From NCBI RefSeq assembly GCF_900112865.1, contig NZ_FONH01000001.1:434001-498000 (forward strand): 64,000 nucleotides of DNA, in the 5' to 3' direction. Each line of letters begins with the position of its first letter. Positions within the stretch are counted from its first letter, which is position 1. This DNA comes from Dyella marensis. GTDB taxonomy: Bacteria > Pseudomonadota > Gammaproteobacteria > Xanthomonadales > Rhodanobacteraceae. Shown here piece by piece: positions 1 through 8,304 of the stretch. Under the pieces are notes generated by a model. The model had not been told where the DNA came from and did not search any database. It saw only the letters and a list, made by a program, of their open reading frames with translations. The position numbers were made by a program, and so were the translations under genes.

Positions 1-414
1 CTATGGCATCGCAGCGATGAAGACTGTCAGAGGATCGCCGCCATCCCTGGTGTGGGATTGCTTACCGCCACAGCCGCGGTCGCCACCATGGGCGACCCGC
101 ATGCTTTCCGTTCCGGCCGGGAATTCGCTGCCTGGCTCGGCCTGGTGCCTAGGCAGGTAGGTACGGGGGGACAGGTAAGACTCCTGGGCATCAGCAAACG
201 GGGTGACACCTACTTACGAACCTTGCTGATCCACGGGGCACGCTCGGTGCTGGTGCATAGCCAAAAACCATCACCGTGGATATCGGCCATCCTTCAGCGT
301 CGATCACTCAACGTGGCGTCGGTGGCATTGGCCAACAAAATCGCACGCACGTTATGGGCGCTCATTGCCCATCATCGCCTCTATCAATCCGGATACGTGA
401 GTCAGCCAACCTAG
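1..414 (+). CDS. IS110/IS1111-family transposase, C-terminal part
   Basis: The frame is open from the first base and ends at 414, so the gene is cut by the left edge of the window and only about 137 C-terminal residues are visible. They contain the helix-hairpin-helix-like IPGVG...TA segment followed by the F..g.efAAWLGLVPRQ and G.I.KRGD.YLR.LL blocks that typify the Transposase_20 (IS116/IS110/IS902) C-terminal domain. The catalytic DEDD N-terminal half lies outside the window. I see no frameshift in the visible part. IS110 elements transpose by site-specific recombination without long terminal inverted repeats. Confidence 0.93.
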   Translation, partial: LWHRSDEDCQRIAAIPGVGLLTATAAVATMGDPHAFRSGREFAAWLGLVPRQVGTGGQVRLLGISKRGDTYLRTLLIHGARSVLVHSQKPSPWISAILQRRSLNVASVALANKIARTLWALIAHHRLYQSGYVSQPT

Positions 415-704
415 AGCGTCGCCACGTCATCTTCCTCTTTCACCGTGGGACGTTCTTTTAAAGTTTGCGCAAGGTTCGTAGCGACGTGATGGTCAACAGG
501 TCGGACCGTGATCCGCCAAACCTGAATACGGTACAGGACTTTCGAGTCCTTACAAGTAATGAGGCGTGGATCAGCTCATTCCATCAGGGCCAGCAGGCAT
601 GGGCCTGCACGACAGGCCGAATACATAACTGCAACCGTGCCCTGTGGCTTCATCGCATCTCGAAGAGCCTTGCCAAATGGGAGGCGTCCATACATGCCGT
701 ATGA
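1..704 (+). mobile_element. Right part of an IS110-group (IS1111-like) element
   Basis: Downstream of the transposase stop lies about 290 bases of non-coding DNA that looks less GC-rich than the chromosome around it. Its text (an 'acaggtcggaccgtgatccg' stretch near 495 and 'gggaggcgtccata' near 679) resembles the non-coding right end I know from IS1111-type elements. No terminal repeat can be checked because the left end is outside the window, so the right boundary near 700 is a guess. Between 415 and 790 I find no convincing gene. Confidence 0.5.
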
Positions 705-791
705 TCTGGCTTAGCCATGATCAACTCCTAGATAGTTGGTGATGGTCAGCGGGTCAGGGGTGTTGGTAGCACCCTTGGCCCGCGCTTCTCA

Positions 792-962
792 CAGCATTGC
801 TGCCATGGTTGCCCGCGACGCGCGTACAAGACACTCCGCGGGCAACGCCATCGACACTAGCAAATGGAATTTGGGTTGTCTGTAGGGGCACGCCGACGCT
901 ACGCGTGCAGAACGCATTTGCAGACTTCTCCGATAGTCCGCACCCTGCGCGTCGCTTCGAGC
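792..962. repeat. Diverged 171-bp direct repeat, copy 1 (with hairpin 808-846)
   Basis: This segment aligns without gaps to 2520-2690 at a constant offset of 1728 bases. By eye about two thirds of positions are identical, and about 85 percent over the first 60. It includes a perfect 10-bp inverted repeat (GTTGCCCGCG / CGCGGGCAAC, 808-817 and 837-846). On the minus strand it follows the adhesin gene, as copy 2 follows the usher gene. No T-run follows the hairpin, so a classical intrinsic terminator is unlikely, but an mRNA 3'-end stabiliser or weak terminator is possible. Confidence 0.75.
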
Positions 963-983
963 AGCGTCTGTCGAATGCCACGT

Positions 984-2156
984 CTACTGATACGAAAACG
1001 TATAGGTCGCCTGCACGCTGAATGTCCCGACGGGAACAGAGGCGGCACTGCAGGTGCCGCATCGGTAGTGATAGTAGGACGCCCGCAACGGAATATTCAG
1101 CACGCCATCCGGCGTGTCGCCGACGAACCATTGACCGTCGGCTCCGGCAGTGGCCGAGTCCGGCGAAAACGTCACGTTGGTGCCGTCCTCCCGTTGGATC
1201 CTGATGCCCAGCGCTCCCCACTGCCCGTTTTTCGGAAACAAAAGATTCGAACGCGCGCCCGGAAAGTTGGCATCCGTCATCAGCATGTACAGGCGGGCGC
1301 CTTTCTGGCATTTCAGCGAAATATTGAAAGCCGTACTGCCAGCCGTCGCGGTTGCATCATCCGTAGAGCTCGAACCCGTCCCCAGGGCATTCAGCGATAC
1401 GGTGGGCAAAGCGACCGTCTGCGCCGAACTGGTCACCGAACACGTCGTCAGCGCAGGCTTGCGAATCGCGTAGTCCACCACGAAATAGCTGCCTGCAGCC
1501 GATCCATTTCCCCAGACCTGATTCTCCACACTGATCTGCGGCTGCAGCTTCTGGGCACCGCTGGAAACCGTCTCCGCCGTTTTCACCAATTCGAACGATC
1601 CGCTCCATCTGAAACTGGTCTGACCGGCGGGAGCCGGCCCCAGTGAGGTGGCAGCAGAGTAGCCACCGAACGCGCCGATAGCCATTGGGGCTCCTGAGGC
1701 ATCGCGAAAGCGGAAGCCGACGCCAGCCACCTCGCTTTGCGCTTGCTTGTACACGCCATCCAGGCCACTCACGGCGGTAATCGATACAGCCGGCGTCTGG
1801 AAATGCAGGGCCCAGGGTTTGCCTCCGGTCACGCCAGTGCTGTTGCAGGTGAAGGTCCACGTCATCGAGATTGTCGAGCCAGGAATGACTGCTCCTACGG
1901 GGAGATCCCGCGGGACATCGAGATTGACCAATGACACCGTGGCAGGAAGCCTCGGCGAGCCGGAGGCCGCGCAATCGTAATGCGCGGCCTGGACCAGCCT
2001 GGGCGCAATCCAGTGCGTCAGCAGGAACAAGGCCAGCAAGAACCTGCCCCGTACAGGCCATCGCCGACGCCCGGCAATGCCCGTCGCACTGGGCACCGCG
2101 GCGCGGCGGATTCCGCGACAGCCATCGGCAATGAAAACCGCAGCGCTGCCCTTCAT
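984..2156 (-). CDS. Fimbrial tip adhesin / minor pilin of chaperone-usher operon
   Basis: A protein of about 390 residues, last gene of the fimbrial operon. The N-terminus has a basic stretch and a hydrophobic segment (FLLALFLLTHWIAPRLVQA), so it should be exported. The C-terminal half (from about 240) looks like a pilin domain: a Cys pair, a beta-rich region, and the final ATYTFSYQ with the penultimate aromatic residue used in donor-strand complementation. The N-terminal half is likely the receptor-binding domain, as in two-domain tip adhesins; its ligand cannot be told. The start is uncertain: ATG at 2156 has no clear Shine-Dalgarno site, TTG at 2159 or GTG at 2096 would also keep the signal peptide. 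Confidence 0.8.
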   Translation of the reverse strand: MKGSAAVFIADGCRGIRRAAVPSATGIAGRRRWPVRGRFLLALFLLTHWIAPRLVQAAHYDCAASGSPRLPATVSLVNLDVPRDLPVGAVIPGSTISMTWTFTCNSTGVTGGKPWALHFQTPAVSITAVSGLDGVYKQAQSEVAGVGFRFRDASGAPMAIGAFGGYSAATSLGPAPAGQTSFRWSGSFELVKTAETVSSGAQKLQPQISVENQVWGNGSAAGSYFVVDYAIRKPALTTCSVTSSAQTVALPTVSLNALGTGSSSTDDATATAGSTAFNISLKCQKGARLYMLMTDANFPGARSNLLFPKNGQWGALGIRIQREDGTNVTFSPDSATAGADGQWFVGDTPDGVLNIPLRASYYHYRCGTCSAASVPVGTFSVQATYTFSYQ

Positions 2157-2519
2157 CAAGGCGCATGCTCAGGCGATGCGCCATCGACCGTGTCGGCGCA
2201 GTCCAAAGCAGGAATGACCGGCCAGCAGCTCTCTGCAAAAGCTTCTGACGAGAAATGCGGTGAATTTCCCATACGAAGAACCAGGCGGCTGATTAGTCGT
2301 CGGCATCCTAATCAGCGGCGGCCCCTCGTTTTTCGCCCTGCTTTCGTTATCGGACGAAACGGCACCGGAATCGAATTGCATCTTCTTAAGGCACTGAGGC
2401 TCCCCGTCTCTCGCACCTGCTGCCACCGCATAGCCATGTACGCCTGCGTCGCGCACCGCGTACCCATATCGATGGCAGCACCGCGCACGGCTACGCGTCC
2501 GCCAGGCCTGCTCGGAAAA
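2157..2519. other. Intergenic region between adhesin and usher genes
   Basis: About 360 bases (520 if the repeat that follows is included) separate the adhesin start from the usher stop, a wide gap for one operon. I see no convincing gene on either strand. The spacing suggests that the adhesin gene may have its own promoter or was added to the operon later. Confidence 0.5.
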
Positions 2520-2690
2520 CGGCATTGCCGCCGTGGTTGCCCGCGACGCGCGCACGAAACATCTCGCGGGCAACGCCATCGACATCATTCAACGGATTGG
2601 GGTTATCTGCAGGAAGCGCGCCGAGGTCATGCGCGTGGAACGCATTTACGGACGTCTCCGATGGTCTGGCCGTGCGCTACTTCTTCGAGC
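2520..2690. repeat. Diverged 171-bp direct repeat, copy 2 (with hairpin 2536-2574)
   Basis: Partner of 792-962 (constant offset 1728, no gaps). It begins in the intergenic region downstream of the usher gene on the minus strand and runs over the usher stop codon into its last codons. It has the same perfect 10-bp inverted repeat (2536-2545 and 2565-2574). Confidence 0.75.
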
Positions 2691-5325
2691 CGACCGCCGT
2701 CACCAGCGGAAACCGCGTCTTCAGCACATCCGCCTCGACCCACTTGGCTGTGATATCGCAGCCGGCTTCCAGATAGGTGTAATCCCTCGCGCCGCTGTGC
2801 TTGGGGTCGGACGGAGGCAGCCGGTAATGGAAGCTGCAGCTGCGCCCTTCATCCATGCGCACGGTCAACCTGCCCTCTTCGGCAATGCCACGAACCAGCG
2901 CGCGTGCGCCCTGCGAAACCACGCCCACCACGCGCCCTTCGCTGTCGACGATGTCCGAGCCGAAAGGAATCGTCAGCCCCTGCACAGGCTTGAGATCGAT
3001 CACCGCCACGCGGCCCTTGCGGGTCGCGAACGAGGCCATCACCACGGCGCCGTTGCGCGGCACTACCTCCTGGCTTCCGTCCAGCAGTTCCACGTCCGAC
3101 GACAGGCCCTGCGGACTGAGTTCGATGCTGTTGCGCCGGTACGGCGTCAGGTAAGGCACGATGGCAAAGCCGGCGCGATTCACCTTGCTGCCCGGCGACA
3201 TGCTGACGGCGGCACCCGCTGCATCCGGCGCCTTGATCAGGCCGATGGTGTCGCCCATGCTCTGGCCCAGCGTGATGCCGCCGGCATGGATCACGGCCGC
3301 ACCGGTCGCGCCGAACGACGCCTGCCGATAACCCGCTCCGCCGGCGGCCGAGCCGGTGAGCACAGCCAGCGGGCTGCGGTAGGTGCCGTTGGCATTCCAC
3401 GATACCGCGCCCTGCGCGTCACGCCCCAGCGAGGCGCCGTAAGCAGCCCGATCGCCCACTGTGCGGTTGAAGGAGATCCGTCCGTCCGTGCCGTCACGCC
3501 CGGTGCCGGCACCGACGTCCATGCTGCCGCCGCCGAACGGAATGGACAGCGACACGAACACGCGGTTGTCCATGCGGCCGTCGCCGTTGCGCGCACGCGA
3601 GGCCGCCACCGAGTAGTTGAACCAGCGCGACGAGCCGCTGTAGCCGAGCTGGAACTGCGAGTCCATGCCGCCGCGGCCCCAGTAGTTCTGCGCGGAACCG
3701 GTGAGATACAGCGAGCCCTTGCCGACCGGCTGGCTGATCGTCACCTGCGCCGAACTGCGCTGGCGCCACACGCCGGTCATGCCGATGCCCTGTGCGCGCA
3801 CAGCGTCGCTCAGGCTCAGATAGCCGCCGGTCGAATAACGATAGGCCGCCACCGACACATTGGTGCCCGTGGCGTTGATGGCCTTGCTGTAGGTCACGCG
3901 GAAACTGTTGCCCTGCCTGGTACGCCTGCGCTGTGGCTTGGCAGCACTGTCGCCGGTCTTGGGCTGTGCCTCCAGCGCGACTGCCGGCAGGCGGGCGCGC
4001 GCATGCGTGGCGTCCAGGCCGAACGCGCCCAGCCGCGTGTTAAGTGCAGCGCCCAGCTGCAGCGCCTGGTAATCCTTGGTGAGCGTGGCGCCGCCGTAGG
4101 CGGTGACGCGGTTGGACAGACCGCGCTGCAGGGTGCCCTGCCACACCATCGGATGCACATCGCCTTCCGCGCTGCGGTACTGGCCAAGCGACACGCTGTA
4201 ACGCGAGTTGCCCGGACGCAACAGACGGTTGACGGCGGCATAGGGCACGCTGAAGCGCTGCTCCTGGCCGCTGGCTTCGCGCACGGTCACCTCGAGATCG
4301 CCGCCGTAGCCGGTCGGATACAGGTCGTCGATGCGAAACGGACCGGCCGCGACCGTGGTCTCGTAGACCACATAGCCGTTCTGCCGGATGGTGACCGTGG
4401 CATTGCTGGCGGCGATGCCCTGCACCACCGGGGCATAGCCCCGCTGGGAGTCGGGCAGCATCTGGTCATCGCTGGCGACCTGGACGCCGCGCAGCGCCAC
4501 GCTGTCGAACAGATCGCCGCCAGTGACGAAATCGCCCACGGTCATGCGGGAGCGCAGCGAGGACAGATCGTGCTGCGCATAGTTGCGCAGGTTCTGCCAA
4601 TGGATGCCGCGCCCGTCGCTGCTCCACTGCAGCGAGGATTGGTGCCGCAGCTGCCAGCCGCCGAGATTGAGGCCGCCGACCAGGCCGACGTAGCCGTCGC
4701 GCGCGCGGCGGCCACGGCTCCAGCGCTGGGAGGTGTTGAAGTTGTAGCTCAAGGTGGCGGCGGTGATGCCATCGTCCCAGCGCTTGGGATCGACGTAGCC
4801 GCGCGCCTGCTTGCGCAAGGAGGCCTGCGGCACGCTGATATCCAGGCGTTGTTCGCCGGAATCGAAACGCACGGCCGCGGCGGGGATGAGTCCCGCCAAG
4901 TCGATGCAGGCAGCGGACTGCGCCGCTTGCGGCAGATCGACGCCTAGCCGCGTCAGCAGCTCGCCGCTCAGGCAGGCCGCTACATCCGCGCCGGGCGCGG
5001 GTGCCTCGAAGCGCAGCGTTTCGCTGCCATGCAACTCATTATTGAGGTAGAGATCCACCCGGTACGTGCCGGGCGCGACGCGGGGGCCCGAGCGGAAGCG
5101 CTCGAGGTCGGCCGAGCCCGCGCCGCCCGAGAGGAAGATCGGATCGAATTCCAGGCCTTCCACCGGCGCGCCGCCCGCCGGGGCGCCGCCCGTAGCCGCC
5201 GCCTGCGCCGCCCACGGACCGGCGCCCGCCAGCGCGCACAGCAGGCACAGCAGGCACATCGGGAGTTTGCGAGGACGAAGCCGACCCCGCCCGCCCTCGG
5301 CGGGGCGGAACATCGTCGCGGACAT
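2677..5325 (-). CDS. Outer membrane fimbrial usher (FimD/PapC family)
   Basis: An 882-residue usher, normal length for the family. It forms the outer-membrane pore that receives chaperone-subunit complexes and assembles the fimbria. A signal peptide (LCLLCALAGAGPWAAQAAA) is followed by the N-terminal periplasmic domain (FDPIFLSGG...G.YRVDLYLN), then the 24-stranded barrel with the plug region (YAPVVQGIAASNATVTIRQNG, PFRIDDLYPTGYGGDLEV) and C-terminal domains ending with the conserved Cys pair (GRSCSF, EAGCDI). It lies 46 bases downstream of the chaperone gene on the same strand. Confidence 0.96.
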   Translation of the reverse strand: MSATMFRPAEGGRGRLRPRKLPMCLLCLLCALAGAGPWAAQAAATGGAPAGGAPVEGLEFDPIFLSGGAGSADLERFRSGPRVAPGTYRVDLYLNNELHGSETLRFEAPAPGADVAACLSGELLTRLGVDLPQAAQSAACIDLAGLIPAAAVRFDSGEQRLDISVPQASLRKQARGYVDPKRWDDGITAATLSYNFNTSQRWSRGRRARDGYVGLVGGLNLGGWQLRHQSSLQWSSDGRGIHWQNLRNYAQHDLSSLRSRMTVGDFVTGGDLFDSVALRGVQVASDDQMLPDSQRGYAPVVQGIAASNATVTIRQNGYVVYETTVAAGPFRIDDLYPTGYGGDLEVTVREASGQEQRFSVPYAAVNRLLRPGNSRYSVSLGQYRSAEGDVHPMVWQGTLQRGLSNRVTAYGGATLTKDYQALQLGAALNTRLGAFGLDATHARARLPAVALEAQPKTGDSAAKPQRRRTRQGNSFRVTYSKAINATGTNVSVAAYRYSTGGYLSLSDAVRAQGIGMTGVWRQRSSAQVTISQPVGKGSLYLTGSAQNYWGRGGMDSQFQLGYSGSSRWFNYSVAASRARNGDGRMDNRVFVSLSIPFGGGSMDVGAGTGRDGTDGRISFNRTVGDRAAYGASLGRDAQGAVSWNANGTYRSPLAVLTGSAAGGAGYRQASFGATGAAVIHAGGITLGQSMGDTIGLIKAPDAAGAAVSMSPGSKVNRAGFAIVPYLTPYRRNSIELSPQGLSSDVELLDGSQEVVPRNGAVVMASFATRKGRVAVIDLKPVQGLTIPFGSDIVDSEGRVVGVVSQGARALVRGIAEEGRLTVRMDEGRSCSFHYRLPPSDPKHSGARDYTYLEAGCDITAKWVEADVLKTRFPLVTAVGSKK

Positions 5326-5371
5326 GGTGGTTGGCCTCTACAGAACGGAAGCGGTGGCGAGACCGGTTCGC

Positions 5372-6094
5372 TCAGAGGCGCCGGTCGAATTCGCGCTGCG
5401 CACCGTAGTCATCGATGGCCACGTAATGCACGGACAGCTGCGCCGGCACGTGCCGCAGCTCGCTCACCGGCAGGCTCAGGCTCGCGCCCGGCCCGACCAT
5501 GCCGTCACCGGCATCGAGCGACTGACCATCGGCCTGCAGCTTCACGCCGACGAGCGAGACGTGGAAGGCGCTGGGATTGCTGGCCTGCAGCGCATAGCCC
5601 GATCCAGCGGGCACGAGCTTCCACGCCAACTGCTGCATCGCGTCGTCCGCCTTGCCCGGCAGTTTCTCCGGACGGAAGAACACCTTGATCCGCGTGCGGA
5701 AGGCGAACTGCAGTGCATTGGTATCCGCGTCCGGCTTCGCCTTGGGCGGAATCTCCAGCACATTGAGCCAGAACACCGATTCCTTGTCGTCCGGCAGCGG
5801 CTCGCCGGTATAGACCAGGCGCAGTACCTGGCTGCGCCCGTTATCCAGGCGCACGATCGGCGGCATCAATACGAACGGCGTCTTGATCGACTCCGGCGAC
5901 TGGTGCGAATCGCCGGTATCCATCCACGACTGCACCACCACCGGCAGCTGCCCGTTGTTATGCAGGCGCACATCGACATCTTTCCGCTGCGCGGGATACA
6001 CCACGCGCGTGCCGTCGATCACCACCGAGGCCAGGCTCGATGCGGCGGTGGCAAACAGCATGCCGGCGGCAAGTAAACGAATGATCTTTTTCAT
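5372..6094 (-). CDS. Periplasmic fimbrial chaperone (PapD/FimC family)
   Basis: A 240-residue protein with an N-terminal signal peptide (MKKIIRLLAAGMLFATAASS) and two immunoglobulin-like domains. It holds pilin subunits in the periplasm and delivers them to the usher. The subunit-anchoring Arg of strand A1 (GTRVVYPA) and the PapD-family signature around ESVFWLNVLEIPPK (near 105-120) are present. I chose ATG 6094 because the signal peptide starts there; an in-frame upstream extension to 6160 has no signal character. It sits between pilin and usher, the usual operon order. Confidence 0.95.
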   Translation of the reverse strand: MKKIIRLLAAGMLFATAASSLASVVIDGTRVVYPAQRKDVDVRLHNNGQLPVVVQSWMDTGDSHQSPESIKTPFVLMPPIVRLDNGRSQVLRLVYTGEPLPDDKESVFWLNVLEIPPKAKPDADTNALQFAFRTRIKVFFRPEKLPGKADDAMQQLAWKLVPAGSGYALQASNPSAFHVSLVGVKLQADGQSLDAGDGMVGPGASLSLPVSELRHVPAQLSVHYVAIDDYGAQREFDRRL

Positions 6095-6156
6095 GCGCGA
6101 TTGACTCCCAAACTGATCGGAGGGTGCACCGGGTGCCGCACCCTCCGCACCAAGGC

Positions 6157-6693
6157 TCACTGATACACGAGGCTATAGGTCACCGAGCTGTTGGCCGTGC
6201 CGGCGGTTACTTTGTCCGTGGCGTAGTACTGCACGCTGTAGTTCAGGGTGGCCTTGCCTGTTGTGTCAAAGGCCACTGTGTCGATGCTGCTTGCATCGCC
6301 GATCTTGATGACGCCCGCGTCGTTGTCCAGGAGCTGAAGCTGGAGCTTCGTCGCAGTACTGGCGCTCGTGAGTTTGAGCCGCCCTGTGGCCGTATCGACA
6401 TTCGGCCCTACCTCGAAAAATGCCTTCACTGAACCGGTGGCATTGCCGGGGGTTGGACTGGCGCCGTCTTTGCATACAAGATCGATCGAGAACGACGTGG
6501 CACCAGCCACATTGCCTGATGCACTTAGGATGTTCGCCGCAACGGTCGGCAGCGTGACGCTGGGATTGCCGTTAGTGATGGTGCAGGTATTACCGACAAT
6601 CTTGCCGGTGATAGTGACGGTGCCGTCCGACGCATACGCTGAGCCGACGAGCACCAGTGCGCCGGCCAGAGCGGCACGAGCGATGTGTTTCAT
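6157..6693 (-). CDS. Major fimbrial subunit (type 1 pilin family)
   Basis: A 178-residue precursor with a signal peptide (MKHIARAALAGALVLVGSAYA). The mature start GTVTITGKIVGNTCTI, the second Cys (DLVCKDG) giving the pilin disulfide, and the C-terminal SSVTYSLVYQ with penultimate Tyr are classical for chaperone-usher subunits. It is the first gene of the operon, as expected for the most abundant subunit. The start at 6693 is supported by an AGGA motif about nine bases upstream. No invertase or phase-variation switch is visible nearby. Confidence 0.94.
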   Translation of the reverse strand: MKHIARAALAGALVLVGSAYASDGTVTITGKIVGNTCTITNGNPSVTLPTVAANILSASGNVAGATSFSIDLVCKDGASPTPGNATGSVKAFFEVGPNVDTATGRLKLTSASTATKLQLQLLDNDAGVIKIGDASSIDTVAFDTTGKATLNYSVQYYATDKVTAGTANSSVTYSLVYQ

Positions 6694-7084
6694 GATGAAG
6701 TTCCTACAGGAGCGGTCGAATCGCCGAGGATAAAACCAAGCTCCGCCGACCGGGTTCAGAGCCACGCTAAAGTAGGAATGATCAGGTCATGGATAAACCA
6801 GAAATTTCCAAGAGGGCACCCTGTGAGGGGGACTACAGGAATAATCTCAGCGCGAATATTCTGGTGATGCTGCCGATGGACTCGCTTGAGCGCCATGCAT
6901 CAAACCAGCCATGCACGGCAGATATGTGATCAGCCAGCATCGACAGCATTTGTCAGCGCTCCCCTACGACGCATGCACGACCGATGCATAGCACCACTGA
7001 TGGATGTAGACCCGCATTCACCAGGCGCACAGTAGCCGCCGCTCCGCAACCGCGAAGCCACGACTGATGAATCGGGAGAACGCC
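6694..7084. other. Divergent intergenic region, fimbrial operon / MNIO operon
   Basis: About 390 bases without a gene. It must hold the promoter of the fimbrial operon (leftward) and of the small-protein/MNIO operon (rightward). Part of it (6770-6900) looks less GC-rich than its surroundings. I could not assign -35/-10 pairs with confidence in either direction. Confidence 0.5.
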
Positions 7085-7360
7085 ATGTCCAACAAACACG
7101 CCGCCGAATTCCGGCTCGAACACGCCGGCGGCCAGCCGGTGCTCAAGCTCTACCTGCCGCGCGGCGCTTCGTTTGCCGAAGCGTCCAAGTACGAGAAGCT
7201 GCGCCAGGAAATCATCCGCGGCCTGACCGGATGCCCGGCCTGCACCTCGGGTGTCCCGTTCCAGATCTCGGACGATCCGGTGATCCTGGTGGCTGCCGAG
7301 GCCGCGCACGTCGTCGAACGCGTCAACGCCCAGATCGGCAGCCGGACCGCTGCCGCCTGA
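7085..7360 (+). CDS. Small CxxC protein, possible MNIO substrate (RiPP precursor)
   Basis: A 91-residue protein that I do not recognise by family. It has no signal peptide. Its only two cysteines form a CPAC motif near residue 51, in a GLTGCPACTSGVPF context, followed by a DDPVILVAAEAAHVVERV helix and an Ala-rich tail. It starts 14 bases after a GGGAGA ribosome-binding site and ends 14 bases before a DUF692 gene. MNIO enzymes modify Cys, Asp or Asn in ribosomal peptides encoded directly upstream, so a precursor role is reasonable. It could instead be an accessory subunit. Reading it as the substrate is inference. Confidence 0.7.
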   Translation: MSNKHAAEFRLEHAGGQPVLKLYLPRGASFAEASKYEKLRQEIIRGLTGCPACTSGVPFQISDDPVILVAAEAAHVVERVNAQIGSRTAAA

Positions 7361-7374
7361 CGGGTTACCGCCAC

Positions 7375-8304
7375 ATGTTCACGCGTCACTCGATCGGCGT
7401 CGGGGTGTTGTTCAATCCGTCCCTCGCGGATTTCGTCGAGCACTGCTCCGACGCCGTCGATTTCTATTCGGTGATTCCCGAGCGCTTCTGGAACGACCAT
7501 GGCCGCGGCGCCAGCCAGCGCTTCGTGCCGCTGCCCAACGAGATCGAGCTGCTGGATCGCATTGCGGCGAAAAAGTCCGTGGTGGCGCATGGCGTCGGTC
7601 TGTCCATCGCCAGCGCCTCGCTGTTCGATCTCGACTACGTCCACCAGCTCAAGGCCTGGCAGGCGCGCTACGGCTTCGCCTGGATCAGCGAGCACCTGGC
7701 CGCGGTGCGCATCGCCCAGGCGGCGGGCAGCGATCACCACGCGGGGCTGGCCCTGCCCCTGCCGTGGGACGAGGAACTGCTCGATCTGCTGTGCGAGCGC
7801 ATCCGGCAGGCCCAGGATGTGCTGGGCCAGGCCATGCTGTTCGAGAACGGTGTGGAATACACGCCGGTGCCGTTTTCCGAGATGAGCGAACCGGCGTTTC
7901 TCAATGCACTGGTCGAGCGCACCGGCTGCGGCGTACTGCTGGATCTGCACAACCTGCATGTGAACGCGAAGAACCTGGGCCACTCGCCGGTCGACTTCAT
8001 CGACGCGCTGAATCTCGACGCCGTGCAGGAGATCCACATCGCCGGCGGCTCGAGCATGCACGGCATCTACCTGGACTCCCATTCGGGACCGTGTCCGCCG
8101 GAAGTGTTCGAGCTGCTGTCCCTGGTGGCGCCACGCTGCCCGCAACTGCGCGGGGTGACCTTCGAATTCCTCGAATCGTATTTCCCCATGATGGGCGACC
8201 AGGGCGTGCTCGCGCAGATCGCCGCGGCGCGCCAGGCATTGCAACCCTCCATGAGCAACGTGCCATGTCCCTTGCCGAGTTCCAGCGCGCGCTTGGCGAC
8301 CTGA
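7375..8304 (+). CDS. DUF692/MNIO family multinuclear non-heme iron oxidase (MbnB/TglH/BufB-like)
   Basis: A 309-residue TIM-barrel protein of the family that includes MbnB (methanobactin) and TglH (3-thiaglutamate). Family members use two or three irons to oxidise peptide residues. The metal-site blocks can all be found: HGVGLSIAS, ISEHLA, LFENG, LDLHNLHVNAKN, EIHIAGG, LDSHSGPCPPEV and TFEFLES. ATG 7375 begins the conserved IGVGV start; upstream in-frame sequence overlaps the preceding gene. Its 3' end overlaps the next gene by 40 bases, so the two are probably translationally coupled. Confidence 0.92.
   Translation: MFTRHSIGVGVLFNPSLADFVEHCSDAVDFYSVIPERFWNDHGRGASQRFVPLPNEIELLDRIAAKKSVVAHGVGLSIASASLFDLDYVHQLKAWQARYGFAWISEHLAAVRIAQAAGSDHHAGLALPLPWDEELLDLLCERIRQAQDVLGQAMLFENGVEYTPVPFSEMSEPAFLNALVERTGCGVLLDLHNLHVNAKNLGHSPVDFIDALNLDAVQEIHIAGGSSMHGIYLDSHSGPCPPEVFELLSLVAPRCPQLRGVTFEFLESYFPMMGDQGVLAQIAAARQALQPSMSNVPCPLPSSSARLAT

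Noticed and set aside
2533-4947. An 800-codon plus-strand frame opposite the usher gene
   Set aside because: Composition (Arg, His, Ala) and lack of any motif show it is a shadow of the usher gene.
6953-7309. Minus-strand reading frame opposite the small CxxC gene
   Set aside because: It has no ribosome-binding site and is antisense to a gene with a good one; it shows no domain.
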